Assembly (NCBI GenBank): GCA_015061745.1
Contig: SUWB01000015.1
Span: 1-58,000 of the forward strand
Source of the DNA: Lentisphaerota bacterium
GTDB taxonomy: Bacteria > Verrucomicrobiota > Lentisphaeria > Victivallales > Victivallaceae
Direction of reading: 5' to 3'
DNA: 58,000 bases
Below, piece by piece: positions 7,846 to 17,424 of this stretch (positions are counted from its first letter, which is position 1; each line of letters starts with the position of its first letter). Below the pieces are notes generated by a model. It was not told where the DNA came from. It worked only from the letters and a program-made list of their open reading frames with translations, and did no database searches. The position numbers and the translations under genes were made by a program.

Positions 7846-8876
7846 AAAATTTTCTTGCCGCTCAAAATACAGAAGCTCTGTCAGCTTGGTGCGAAGCCAA
7901 TGGATTCCCGAAATTCAGAGCAAAACAGATAAGACAGTGGATCACCGGAAAATTTACTGCGGATCCTGATGCTATGCTTAATTTACCAGGGAGTTTGCGT
8001 TCCGGTTTGAAAGAGTTTTTTGTGACTCCGGCTGTGACGGTGAAAGAGATTTTTTCTTCTCCGGACGCTGTGGATAAACTGCTGCTGGAACTTCACGATG
8101 GCGAACACATAGAAATGGCTGTTCTGCCTGCTGCTGACGGCAGAAAGACTTTCTGTCTCAGTACTCAGGTGGGGTGCCCCGTGGGGTGCCGCTTTTGTGC
8201 TTCCGGACAGAATGGATTGAAACGGAATCTGAGTACCGGAGAGATCATTGAAGAATTTATCGCCGGGTGTGCTCATATCGGGAAAAAATGTGATAATATC
8301 GTCTTTATGGGGATTGGGGAAGGGCTGCTCAATTGTAATGAGCTTTTTCCTGCTCTTGAGGCTCTTGTCGCTGAAGATGGATTCAATCTTTCTCCCAGAA
8401 GAATTACTGTTTCCACCAGCGGCTATGTGCCGGGAATGGAAAAGTTTGCCGGATTGCAAAAAGAATTCAATCTGGCAGTCAGTTTGCACGCACCGGATGA
8501 AGAAACCAGGGCAAAGATCATTCCTGATACTTTGAGATTCCCCATTGCAGAAATTCTCAAAGCGGTGGACCTTTACCGCGAAAAGGCCGGACGAATGGTG
8601 ACGCTGGAATATACTCTCCTTGCCGGAATCAATGACTCGGTTGCTCAGGCTGAAGCCCTGGGACGTCTGGCGTATGCCCATCACGCTAAAATCAATCTGA
8701 TCCCTTATAATGCCACCGGAACCGCTTATCGTCGCCCCTCTCGGGAACAAATCGAAAAATTTGAGCGGGCCGTCGCTTCGACCGGGGCTTCTGTTACCCG
8801 CCGCATTGAACGGGGCAGCGGGAAAAATGCCGCCTGCGGACAGTTGCGGATCAAAGCTGACGGACAAAAGAAGTGA
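7842..8876 (+). CDS. rlmN: Radical SAM 23S rRNA/tRNA adenine-C2 methyltransferase RlmN
   Basis: Radical-SAM enzyme that methylates C2 of A2503 in 23S rRNA, and A37 of some tRNAs. The cluster motif CxxxCxxC is at Cys112, Cys116 and Cys119, the SAM-binding MGIGEG at 156-161, and the methyl-carrying Cys332 in AACGQL near the C-terminus. Two departures are visible: GIGEG instead of the usual GMGEP, and GSGKNAACGQL instead of GxDIxAACGQL. The length (344) is normal. The start is GTG, overlapping the stop of the TPR gene (GTGA), and its own stop overlaps the next gene in the same way. RlmN is likeliest; a Cfr-like paralogue is possible. Confidence 0.88.
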   Translation: MKNFLAAQNTEALSAWCEANGFPKFRAKQIRQWITGKFTADPDAMLNLPGSLRSGLKEFFVTPAVTVKEIFSSPDAVDKLLLELHDGEHIEMAVLPAADGRKTFCLSTQVGCPVGCRFCASGQNGLKRNLSTGEIIEEFIAGCAHIGKKCDNIVFMGIGEGLLNCNELFPALEALVAEDGFNLSPRRITVSTSGYVPGMEKFAGLQKEFNLAVSLHAPDEETRAKIIPDTLRFPIAEILKAVDLYREKAGRMVTLEYTLLAGINDSVAQAEALGRLAYAHHAKINLIPYNATGTAYRRPSREQIEKFERAVASTGASVTRRIERGSGKNAACGQLRIKADGQKK

Positions 8877-9598
8877 AGCGTTTTTTTTACGGTGCCGGGT
8901 TGGTATTTGAGGGAATATCTTTCTTTTACCGTGAAAGAAAACTTTGGAAATATGTTGCCGGACCTGTCTTTATTCTGATCGTGACCTATGCCTTGAGTAT
9001 CTGGGGAATATTGCTTTTGTCCCAAAAACTTGTCCGGTATTCAGAAGCCCTCGTTGCCGGGTGGCCTGAATTTTTAAGGAATCTTATCTCCGGCAGCCTG
9101 TTTGCAACGGCTTTGATCCTCTGTGCCATTGTTATTGTGACGACGGTGAGTACTCTGTTTGAAATTTTCGGCGGATTGTTTTTTGATCGGATGGTCGAGG
9201 AGATCAACAAAAAATATTACAATATTGACTCTGTTGCAGTTCCATTGAAAAAGCAGCTGCTTTTTACCTGTCAGGGGGGCTGGTATGGTGTAAAAACCGC
9301 TTTGATTTTTGCGGTACTTTTTATAACAGGGATTTTTCTGCCTTTCTGGGGGCAGCTCCTTCTCATTGTTTTTACGGGGATACGGCTGGGGTACAGTTTT
9401 CTTTTTGTGCCCGGATTCATCAGAGGGGAGGGGGTCGCTGAAACCAGTGCGCTCTTTAAGAATAAAAAGCTTGAAGTTGCCGGATTCGGTATATGTGCCT
9501 ATCTTTGTCAACTGCTCCCCTTTGCTGTGCTTTTTACCCTTCCCGGAATGGTTGCGGGAGCTCTGATGCTTTACAACGGCAGAGAACCTCAAAGATAA
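8873..9598 (+). CDS. EI24/CysZ-family integral membrane protein
   Basis: A 241-residue inner-membrane protein with about four to six hydrophobic helices (about 27-50, 75-100, 140-165, 205-230). It has the EI24/CysZ layout, including the conserved GGLFFDRMVEEINKKYY segment near 103-119 after the second helix. CysZ members transport sulfate; the wider EI24 group is functionally mixed, and no sulfate genes are nearby. The start GTG overlaps the rlmN stop (GTGA), so three unrelated functions are translationally coupled. The family is likely; the substrate is unknown. Confidence 0.75.
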   Translation: MKRFFYGAGLVFEGISFFYRERKLWKYVAGPVFILIVTYALSIWGILLLSQKLVRYSEALVAGWPEFLRNLISGSLFATALILCAIVIVTTVSTLFEIFGGLFFDRMVEEINKKYYNIDSVAVPLKKQLLFTCQGGWYGVKTALIFAVLFITGIFLPFWGQLLLIVFTGIRLGYSFLFVPGFIRGEGVAETSALFKNKKLEVAGFGICAYLCQLLPFAVLFTLPGMVAGALMLYNGREPQR

Positions 9599-9623
9599 AG
9601 CTGTTTTTTTGTTATTTTCCGGG

Positions 9624-9652
9624 TTGCTTTTTGCTAAGTGCTGCTGTATAGT
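9624..9652 (+). promoter_or_regulatory. Sigma-70 promoter of the DUF4874/DUF4832 gene
   Basis: TTGCTT (9624-9629) and TATAGT (9647-9652) with a 17-base spacer, 44 bases before the start codon. Confidence 0.65.
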
Positions 9653-9696
9653 ATTAAAAAGGTTATTTCCTGTAAGATAAACAAAGGAGAAAAAAG

Positions 9697-11253
9697 ATGA
9701 GCAAGAAAAACTTTCGGGGCATCAGACCTGATGATCTTTACGGCAGAATGGGATTGCGCAACCCTGAACGCGGTTTGCGTACAGAGATGTATTTCAGTCA
9801 TATTCCCGGTGAAGTTGCCGGACTTTGCTCCTGTCACTCCAAACAAAATAAACTTGACGGCCGTTCTATCAAACCGGTTTTTCAGAATATTGAGATCCCA
9901 GGTGTCCCTCATCTGATCCGGGGCAACCGTCTGGATGGGGTGGAATTCGCTCATCACCAGTGGATGGATGAACTGGATTATCTTTCCTATGACGGTGTCA
10001 CCATTATGCAGAGTTACTGTTTCCTGATGAAATATGATGACGGACGGGATCTGCCCCAGGAAAAGCTGGACGATATTGAAGGCTTCTTTCTGAAACTCCG
10101 GCAGCGTAAAGTGAAAGCTCTGCTGCGTTTTGCCTATGAACTTTCTCCCACTTTGAGCGGCCCCAGCGGTGAGACGATTCTGAAACATCTGAGTCAGCTG
10201 GCTCCCTTGATCCGCAAATATATTGACGTGATCTATGTGCTTCAGTGCGGTTTTGTCGGCAAATTCGGCGAATGGCACAACAGTTACTATAAACTTCAGC
10301 TTGATGTGCAGTTCCGCAAAGAACTTATGGCGGCGGTCCTTGAAGTCCTGCCTCCGAATCGTATGACAATGATGCGCTATCCCAAGCTCAAGATGGATCT
10401 TTTCGGCTATGCGCCTCTGAGTGACATCGAAGCCTTTACCTCCTTGCCTCAGGCCCGTATCGGTCACTTTAACGACGGTTTTATGGCCGGACCTTCCAAT
10501 GGCGGCACTTTCGGGCGGTGCGGAGAAAACTTTACTGTGGAACAGGAAATGGCTTATCTGGAACAGGAGAGCCGTTTCCTGCCTATGGATGGTGAACTTT
10601 TCTGGCGTGACCTCAGCGGTGCTGTCCTGCCCACGGCGGCCCTGAAAAATCTTAATGCCTGGCATTATGATACTTTGGGAATGGTTCACGCTCATTCTTT
10701 GTTTGAAGGCGACAATTACTCAATTGATATCTGGAAAGCTGTTCCTGTTGATCCGATGGGATTGATCGACGGCGGATTCAAGTTCTCACACGACTACTTT
10801 ACCGATGAAAACGGCAAACACGTCTGGCGCAGCTACTATGAATATATCCGGGACCACCTGGGCTACCGGCTGGAGCTGCTTGAAGCGGAAGTATCGGACA
10901 AAATCGCTCCCGGAAAGAATCTTGAGGCAACCGTCAAACTGACCAACCGGGGATTTTCCGCACCTGTGAACCCCCGTCCGGTGAAGTTGATCCTTTCCAA
11001 TGGCCGAGACAGCTGCAAGTTCCGTTTCAAAACCGATATCAGACGGTGGGAAGGTAATGGTACTGAACAGACCTTGGCTCTGTCTCTGCCTGTGCCTGAA
11101 GATATGGCTCCCGGTACCTACAAAGTGGGATTTGCCCTGCCTGACGGCAGTGAGATTCTGCGTGAAGTCCACGAATACGCCATTCAGCTTGCCAATCCCC
11201 TGGAATTCAAAGACGGTGTCAACTGGCTTGATATGGAGTGTGTCTGCCAGTAA
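9697..11253 (+). CDS. DUF4874/DUF4832 protein, glycosidase-like
   Basis: A 518-residue protein without a signal peptide. The N-terminal part (about 20-200) fits DUF4874, with NPERGLRTEM and YDDGRDLPQEKLDDIE. The middle fits DUF4832: GKFGEWH (about 188-194), then a region ending in NAWHYDTLG. The last 100 residues form a beta-sandwich (SDKIAPGKNLEATVKLTNRG). The family is thought to be a TIM-barrel glycoside-hydrolase relative, but no activity is established to my knowledge. AAGGAG lies 7 bases before the ATG. It is monocistronic, between its own promoter and a strong terminator. Confidence 0.75.
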   Translation: MSKKNFRGIRPDDLYGRMGLRNPERGLRTEMYFSHIPGEVAGLCSCHSKQNKLDGRSIKPVFQNIEIPGVPHLIRGNRLDGVEFAHHQWMDELDYLSYDGVTIMQSYCFLMKYDDGRDLPQEKLDDIEGFFLKLRQRKVKALLRFAYELSPTLSGPSGETILKHLSQLAPLIRKYIDVIYVLQCGFVGKFGEWHNSYYKLQLDVQFRKELMAAVLEVLPPNRMTMMRYPKLKMDLFGYAPLSDIEAFTSLPQARIGHFNDGFMAGPSNGGTFGRCGENFTVEQEMAYLEQESRFLPMDGELFWRDLSGAVLPTAALKNLNAWHYDTLGMVHAHSLFEGDNYSIDIWKAVPVDPMGLIDGGFKFSHDYFTDENGKHVWRSYYEYIRDHLGYRLELLEAEVSDKIAPGKNLEATVKLTNRGFSAPVNPRPVKLILSNGRDSCKFRFKTDIRRWEGNGTEQTLALSLPVPEDMAPGTYKVGFALPDGSEILREVHEYAIQLANPLEFKDGVNWLDMECVCQ

Positions 11254-11293
11254 AGACTCATTTTCTGAGCGGGTATTTTTACACCGCGGGATT

Positions 11294-11328
11294 GCACTCC
11301 AAAGGGAAACTTTTGGAGTGCTTTTTTT
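11294..11328 (+). terminator. Rho-independent terminator
   Basis: GCACTCCAAA (11294-11303) pairs perfectly with TTTGGAGTGC (11312-11321), followed by seven T. It ends the DUF4874/DUF4832 transcript. Confidence 0.9.
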
Positions 11329-11382
11329 GAGGAGTACTGCAGAAAAGAAAAATCTAAGTTAAAAAATTTTTACTGACTTCTC

Positions 11383-11411
11383 TTGAAAAGTTATCTCCCG
11401 GGGAGTATATT
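11383..11411 (+). promoter_or_regulatory. Sigma-70 promoter of the peptidase-acetyltransferase fusion operon
   Basis: TTGAAA (11383-11388) and TATATT (11406-11411), 17-base spacer, 45 bases upstream of the start. Confidence 0.75.
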
Positions 11412-11455
11412 ATCCCCCAAAGTCATTCCTTAGTATACAGAGCTCAAAGGAGAGT

Positions 11456-14155
11456 GTGAATATGAACTATGTCAATCTTTATCAGAAGATTCGGAATTCG
11501 ATCAATACCGATGAACTTCTTGGCAATATCAGTGGATTGACAGCTGCTGAACTCAAGCAGACCCACAGTGCCAATCGGGCCGCCGCTGCTTTAGCTGCAG
11601 AGCTTGCCGCCAAAGCCGGACTTGAGGTGGAGATTCTGAAATTTCCTGCAGACGGAAAAACTGTTTATCAGGACAAATTTATGCCTTACGCCTGGGAGTG
11701 CTCCAAAGGAAAACTGACAGTTGTCCGTTCCGGGGTGACCTTTGACGATCCGGTGATTGCCGACTTTGACCGTCATCCTTTCCACGTTATGCACGGTTCT
11801 CCCGCCCTGAAGGAAGGCGGTCAGTATTTCAAATTAATCAGCTATGATGATCTGCTCCGGGGAGCGGATACTGAAAACGCTCTTGTTATGCTTCCTGCTG
11901 AATGCCGCCCTATCGGCCAGCAGTTGAGAAATGCTCTTGAACTGGGGGCCGCAGGTGTGGTTTCCGATTACCTGCGCAACCGCTATGAAGCTCCCGATGG
12001 CATCGCCTGGAGCAATGGTCATACGATGGGGGGCCGGTGGCATTTTTCCTGTGCCGAAAAGAACTATCTCGGTTTCAACGTTTCCCCCCGTACCGGAGAC
12101 AAACTCAGAGAAGCACTCCGTCGGGGCGGCGTAGTCGTCAAAGCAGAGTGTGACGGCAGGATGTTTGAAGATGAATTGTCCACTGTGACAGCTACGATCA
12201 AAGGACGTTCAGAGGAAGAAGTCTGGTTGATTTCTCACTTGTATGAGCCTTTGGCTGATGACAACTCCTCCGGCGTTTGTGCTTGTATCGAGGCTGCAAA
12301 GCAGCTGAAAAAATTGATTTCCACAGGTGTTCTTCCTCAGCCGGAACATACTTTGAGAGTGGTCTTTTCTCTTGAATTCCACGGCTTTGCCGCTGCAACG
12401 GATATGCTTAAAGACAAAAAGGTCATAGGAGCCATCAATATGGATGCAATGCCCCTCAGACACGGGGAGGATAAAATGAGACTTTATATGTCTCCTCCGC
12501 CTCTCCCCTCTATGGGCAATGCTCTTATGCGTGAAACCGTGGCAAAACTCAAAGATGTTCTGCCCTGGCAGATCAAAGAGTTTGCTTACGGCGAATTTCA
12601 AGACGATCAGGCTATTTCTGATCCTCTGGTGGGAGTGCCTGTCCTGTGGCCGATGCATCCGGGCGGCGGCCGTCACTGGCACAATTCTGCTCAGACTATT
12701 GAAATTATTGCTCCGGAAAATATTACCGCTGCCGTCAGCTTCGTCAGCTGCTGGGGAGCCGCTATGCTCAGCGGAGTTTGTTCTGACGGCAAGGCTTTGG
12801 GAGAAATCTATCTTGATACAATGAAACGTCTCGCCGACAGCGGTTCTGTAACTGCTGCTGCTGTTGCCGGCAGCCGCCAGGCAGTTGCCCGGGCCGATTA
12901 TGCCGGAAAGATCAACTACATCCTTAAGATGCTTTCCTCTGAACTGGAAGAACTGGGACTTGATGATGAACAGAGAAAACTTGCTTCTGCCGCAGAAGAA
13001 CTTATTGCAAGCTATGTTGAACCTGAATGTGAAAAATCCAATGCCGATACCACCTGGTTTGACGGAAGCGGAGCAACGGTCGTTACCCGGCTGACCCGGG
13101 GACTTCCTTATGATTTCTGCCAAAATCCCAAACGCACAATGGCGATCAAGTGCATTTACACCCCCACCGGGCGTGTGCTTGCTGCTGCTGACGGTAAAAA
13201 GACCTTGCAGCAGTTGATCCGTGAAACCGAATATCAGCTTGAACGTTTACTCAGCGAAAAAGAGATCAAGACGATTTGCCGGGAGCTCAATGAACTTGAG
13301 CGTTACGGTTATATTTCGCAAAAGGTTTCCAACCGGGTGAAAAAAGAAGATCTCAGAGAGAAACTTCAGGAACTGGGAGTGCAGACAGGCGATCTGCTTA
13401 TGGTTCACTCGTCCATCAGTGCCATCGGCCCCTCTGAAATGTCTCCTGCTGATATCAACAATGTTCTGCTTGACACTTTGGGCACCGATGGAACATTGCT
13501 GATGCCCGCCTTTGTGCAGCCCTATATCTACTTTGAGGGTGCCACCGGTCGGGACAGCCGCTATCGGCCTTTCTCTGACGAATCTGTGCCGTATACCGGT
13601 GCTCTGGTCAATGAATTGCTCAAACGGCCTGAATGTGTCCGGGACCGTCACACCACCCACGGCCTTGCCGGTATCGGTAAAGATGCCGCAGAACTTCTTG
13701 CCAAACAGGGACCATTTGATCCTCCCACCGGTTTGAACAGTGCCTGGGCTGAACTTGCTCCCCGGGACGGTAAGATCCTGTTTTACGGAACCGGACTTGC
13801 GTGTACGACCTATCTGCACTATCTGGAAACACTCCTTGATTTGTGGTATCTTGGCTGTGCGGTCATCCGTTACAAAGATGAAAACGGTTTGTGCAAGAGT
13901 GCATTGATCCCTCAACATCTGGGGGGATGCCGGGATTTCTACAAAGGCAGAGATTGCAAGTTCTACAACAAGGCTGTTGAAAGAGGATTGAACATCTCTT
14001 ATGTGCCTTTCGGTTACGGCGGGCTCCACTTGCTTTCTGCGGCTGAACTTTACAAGGTCGGCTGCGAAGTGCTTAAAGAGGATCCGGCTCTGCTGCTGTG
14101 CGACTCTGAACAATGTATGTACTGCGTCAATGCCAAAAAGCATTTGAAAGCCTGA
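11456..14155 (+). CDS. M28-type aminopeptidase (DUF4910-like) fused to an AAC(3)-family N-acetyltransferase
   Basis: An 899-residue cytoplasmic protein joining two enzymes in one frame. Residues about 1-460 resemble a zinc aminopeptidase with a PA-type insert (about 130-240). The HLYEPLADDNSSG segment (His261, Asp269), Glu307 in SLEFHG, Asp330 in INMDAM and His409 in HWHN fit the five M28 metal and catalytic positions. Residues about 630-890 are an antibiotic-acetyltransferase-type domain with the opening MVHSSISAIG (His651). A helical linker with ELEELG and REYQ-like segments joins them. A second, stand-alone AAC(3) gene lies at 17425-18195. A combined peptide or aminosugar hydrolysis and acetylation role is inference; resistance is possible but less likely. 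Confidence 0.8.
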   Translation: MNMNYVNLYQKIRNSINTDELLGNISGLTAAELKQTHSANRAAAALAAELAAKAGLEVEILKFPADGKTVYQDKFMPYAWECSKGKLTVVRSGVTFDDPVIADFDRHPFHVMHGSPALKEGGQYFKLISYDDLLRGADTENALVMLPAECRPIGQQLRNALELGAAGVVSDYLRNRYEAPDGIAWSNGHTMGGRWHFSCAEKNYLGFNVSPRTGDKLREALRRGGVVVKAECDGRMFEDELSTVTATIKGRSEEEVWLISHLYEPLADDNSSGVCACIEAAKQLKKLISTGVLPQPEHTLRVVFSLEFHGFAAATDMLKDKKVIGAINMDAMPLRHGEDKMRLYMSPPPLPSMGNALMRETVAKLKDVLPWQIKEFAYGEFQDDQAISDPLVGVPVLWPMHPGGGRHWHNSAQTIEIIAPENITAAVSFVSCWGAAMLSGVCSDGKALGEIYLDTMKRLADSGSVTAAAVAGSRQAVARADYAGKINYILKMLSSELEELGLDDEQRKLASAAEELIASYVEPECEKSNADTTWFDGSGATVVTRLTRGLPYDFCQNPKRTMAIKCIYTPTGRVLAAADGKKTLQQLIRETEYQLERLLSEKEIKTICRELNELERYGYISQKVSNRVKKEDLREKLQELGVQTGDLLMVHSSISAIGPSEMSPADINNVLLDTLGTDGTLLMPAFVQPYIYFEGATGRDSRYRPFSDESVPYTGALVNELLKRPECVRDRHTTHGLAGIGKDAAELLAKQGPFDPPTGLNSAWAELAPRDGKILFYGTGLACTTYLHYLETLLDLWYLGCAVIRYKDENGLCKSALIPQHLGGCRDFYKGRDCKFYNKAVERGLNISYVPFGYGGLHLLSAAELYKVGCEVLKEDPALLLCDSEQCMYCVNAKKHLKA

Positions 14156-16186
14156 GCTCCGAATGGTGCTTTTTTGCAGGTACAGCTGCCGGAGTCCTTT
14201 TTCCTCCGGCAGCTTTGCTTGCAGGCATTGTATTGCCTTTGAACCGGGCGTTCTGGGTCGCCGCCGGAACTCTTGCGGTTCTGCTTTTTCAATGGGGAAA
14301 CTTCCTTTTTTCAGCTCCCCGCTTTGAAAAATACCTCGACTACCGTCCGGTTTATGCAGAATACGAGATCAAACTGACGGATTCCCGTTTGAGTACTCTG
14401 CCGCACCTTGACCGGAGGCGGGGAGTCGCTGCTGAATTGCGCAAGCTGCGTTTGAGCGGTGAAAAAGAGTTTCAGAACTGCAGTGGAAAGGTGACTTTTT
14501 ATTCCAATCTGCCGCCGCCGCAAATTCACGGGGCAGTCCTTACCGGAAGGGGCACATTGGAACCCTTTGAGCGTTCTCAAAAAAATCAACACTGGATCCT
14601 GGTCAGTGATGTCGGAAACCTTAAGCGTGTGGAACGGTCGTTTCAGACCTGGCTGCTTGAAATCCGGGATAAACTGCTGACAAGGCTGTGTTCCAATATA
14701 AAAGATGACACCAACAGAAATCTGGCCGGAGCTTTCTTTTTTGGTTTTACCGGCGGATTGACGGCGGCCCGCCGGCAGGATTTCGCTGCAGCTGGAACAG
14801 TACACCTTTTTGCCGTTTCCGGTATGCACGTGGGTATGGCAGCTCTGCTGGTGCTTTTAGGACTGCGTTTTCTGCCTTTCAGGATACGTTGTTTCGGAGC
14901 TGCTCTTATGATCGGTTTCTACGTTTTGCTGACGGGAGCTGCTGTTCCTGCTGTCCGGGCAGGTGATGATCGGTATGGTGCTCATTTGCCGCGGGATGCT
15001 GTTTACAGTATCTTCCCTGCGGCTGTTGGGGGCTGCTGCCGGAGTCATTGTCATTGCAGATCCGGAAGCCTTGTATTCTGTGGGAGCTCATTATTCTTTT
15101 TTTATCACAGCTTCTCTTTTGCTGTTGGGAAAAAAGATGAAGAACTATTATGACCTTGAGGGCCGCATATTCTCACTGAAGCCTTTTACTCCTCAGACCG
15201 TGAAAGAACGACGCCGTTATAACAGATATTTCAAATTATTCTCTCTTGTTGTTTCCGGTATCATTGCCGCGGCTGCCGGGACGGTGATTGCTTACGGGCA
15301 CTCTATTGCTGTTTCTCCAGGGGCTGTTGCGGCCAACGTGCTGACGATTCCGCTGCTGGGACTCCTTTTTGCTTGGCTGCCGGTCAAATTGATTTGTTCA
15401 TTTCTTCCTGAAAATATTGACCGTTTTGCCGGACAGGGGATCGAATATGGTTTTGATTATTTGCGTTTTGTTGCCGAAACAACGGCAGATTGGGCTGCGC
15501 CCTTTTATGCGGCAGAACCGGGGATATGGTTTGTGGGAGCGATGATCCTATTCCTGCTGGCTGCTTTGGGGATTCAGAAAAAGAGTCTGGCTGCCGCAGC
15601 CGGTGGGGCATTTGTTGTTCTGCTGCTGTTTTTTCCTGTCAGAAGTTTTTTGAAACGCCCCGGCGTAACGGTCATATCTTCTGATACTCTTGTTCCGCCT
15701 ACGATCGTGGTGACGGATACGGCTTTGAAAGAAGCTTCTGTCATCAATCCGGTAAGTGGGCACGCTGAAGATATGGATAAAGTTCTGCGTTCCGGGGCTG
15801 TGACTGATGTTGCGGAAGTAGGATTTTCTCACCCCTCTGTCCGGAATCTTTCGGGTATGGAATACCTGAAAAGCCGTTACAGGATCCAAAAGGTTATATT
15901 GCCCGGGAATAATAAACGCAATTGGCAGTTTTTTGACAGCATTACCGAAAGAAAAGGAGAGTTTTTCTATGTCCCGGAGGGGAAAGGTGGTGAAAAAATG
16001 CATCTTTTCCGGGAAAAAAACAAATTTGCTATTGAATATCCGGATTCCGGAGTTATGTTAGGTTGGAGACTTGAATTAAATGACAGGGACGATGGTCGGG
16101 AAATCGTATTGATCCGTAATGGGAAACGCGTTTCAACCACCTTGCCCTGGAGTAATAAAAATGGAGTTTGGCACTATGAGCTGTGA
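14113..16186 (+). pseudogene. comEC: ComEC/Rec2-type DNA-uptake channel, split by a frameshift
   Basis: Two frames together give one ComEC-like protein. The first (14113-14960) has an N-terminal membrane helix, an OB-like domain and the signature FAVSGMHVG, breaking off after VPAVRAG. The second continues from about 14963 with MIGMVLICRGMLF and ADPEALYSVGAHYSFF, exactly what should follow in the competence domain. One extra base near GCAGGTGATG explains the switch. The C-terminal third has weak metallo-beta-lactamase-like sequence without an HxHxDH motif. The start overlaps the preceding gene by 43 bases. A sequencing error, a true pseudogene or programmed slippage are all possible; there is no obvious slippery homopolymer. 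Confidence 0.75.
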
Positions 16187-17357
16187 AAGAAAAATGAAAA
16201 TTTGCCACATTATCACCCGGATGATCGTAGGCGGTGCTCAGGAAAATACCCTTTTGACCATCAAGGGCCATATTGAAAAAGGACACGAAGTTGTCCTTGT
16301 GACCGGATTTTCTCCGGGCAGGGAAGGGGAATTGCTGAAAAATGTGGAAATGCCTTCTTTTCCTATTGTGGAAATTCCGGAAATGGTCCGGGAAGTAAGC
16401 CCTTTCAAAGATCTTAAAGCTCTTTCAAGACTGCGCGAGTATCTTAAACGGGAAAAATTTGATGTGGTGCACACCCACAGCTCCAAAGCCGGGATCATCG
16501 GCCGTATCGCCGCCCGGCAGGCCGGGATTCCTGTTGTTGTACACACGGTACACGGGCAGGCATTTCACGCTTACGAGAAGCCCTGGCGTAAATGGCTCTA
16601 CATCTGGGCTGAACGGATCGCCGCCAGATATTGTGACAAGATTTATGCCGTGGCTCAGGCAATGATCGACCAGTGTGTCGAAGCCAAAGTGGCTCCCCGG
16701 GAAAAATATATGGTGGTTTACAGCGGTATGGATACGGCGGCTTTTTCAAATGCCAAACGGGATTTGGAATTGCGTAAGAGTCTGGGGATTCCAGAGAATG
16801 CAAAGGTGATTGTGACGGTGGCACGGCTTTTCCCGCAAAAGGGATATGAGGAGATGCTTCCCGCGGCGGCTCAACTGGTAAAGGAGTTTCCTGATCTGCA
16901 CTTTTTGCCGGTGGGGGACGGGCCTATGTTTGACCAGTTGCAGAAACAGATTGCAGCCTTGGGGATGAGTGACCGTTTTCACTTTGCCGGATTGGTTCCC
17001 CCTCACCGGGTGTGCGACTATATCGCTCAGGCTGATTTGTTGTGGCATCTGTCTTTGCACGAAGGTTTGCCCCGGGCTGTTGTTCAGGCTCTTGCTGTGG
17101 GAATCCCGGCTATCGGATATAAGTTGGACGGAACGCCTGAAGTGATCTTGAATGGAGAGACTGGCTATGTGACTGCCCCTCAGGATGTGGACGCTGTTGT
17201 CAAACACAGCAGTGAGCTGTTGAAAGATGCTGCTTTACGGCAGAAAATGGGCGAAAACGGCAAGGCTCTTGTGATTGAACGTTTTGCCTGGCGGCGTATG
17301 GCAGACATTCTGGAAACAGAATTTCTGGCTTTGCTCAAGGCTAAAACCGGCAAGTAA
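16176..17357 (+). CDS. Glycosyltransferase family 4
   Basis: A GT-B fold glycosyltransferase of 393 residues. The N-terminal half has GGAQENTLLTI and VVHTHSSKAGIIGR; the C-terminal half carries the GT4 donor-binding pattern SLHEGLPRAVVQALAVGIPAI with the E-x7-E type motif. I chose 16176 because GGAG lies 9 bases upstream, giving an 11-base overlap with comEC; 16194 (MKICHI) is an alternative. It ends at a strong terminator. It may glycosylate a lipid-linked or surface glycan; the substrate is unknown and no other polysaccharide genes adjoin it. Confidence 0.9.
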   Translation: MSCERKMKICHIITRMIVGGAQENTLLTIKGHIEKGHEVVLVTGFSPGREGELLKNVEMPSFPIVEIPEMVREVSPFKDLKALSRLREYLKREKFDVVHTHSSKAGIIGRIAARQAGIPVVVHTVHGQAFHAYEKPWRKWLYIWAERIAARYCDKIYAVAQAMIDQCVEAKVAPREKYMVVYSGMDTAAFSNAKRDLELRKSLGIPENAKVIVTVARLFPQKGYEEMLPAAAQLVKEFPDLHFLPVGDGPMFDQLQKQIAALGMSDRFHFAGLVPPHRVCDYIAQADLLWHLSLHEGLPRAVVQALAVGIPAIGYKLDGTPEVILNGETGYVTAPQDVDAVVKHSSELLKDAALRQKMGENGKALVIERFAWRRMADILETEFLALLKAKTGK

Positions 17358-17383
17358 GTTCGAGTCTTTTATTTACAAAAATA

Positions 17384-17418
17384 AAGGGGAAGCGGTAACG
17401 CTTCCCCCTTTGTTTTGT
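17384..17418. terminator. Bidirectional terminator between convergent genes
   Basis: GGGGAAGCG (17386-17394) pairs with CGCTTCCCC (17399-17407) around GTAA, flanked by AAA on the left and CTTTG and more T on the right. It serves both the GT4 gene from the left and the AAC(3) operon from the right. Confidence 0.85.
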
Positions 17419-17424
17419 GTGAAT

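Noticed and set aside
9634..10695. Long minus-strand open frame opposite the DUF4874/DUF4832 gene
   Set aside because: Shadow frame of a strong coding sequence that has promoter, ribosome site and terminator.
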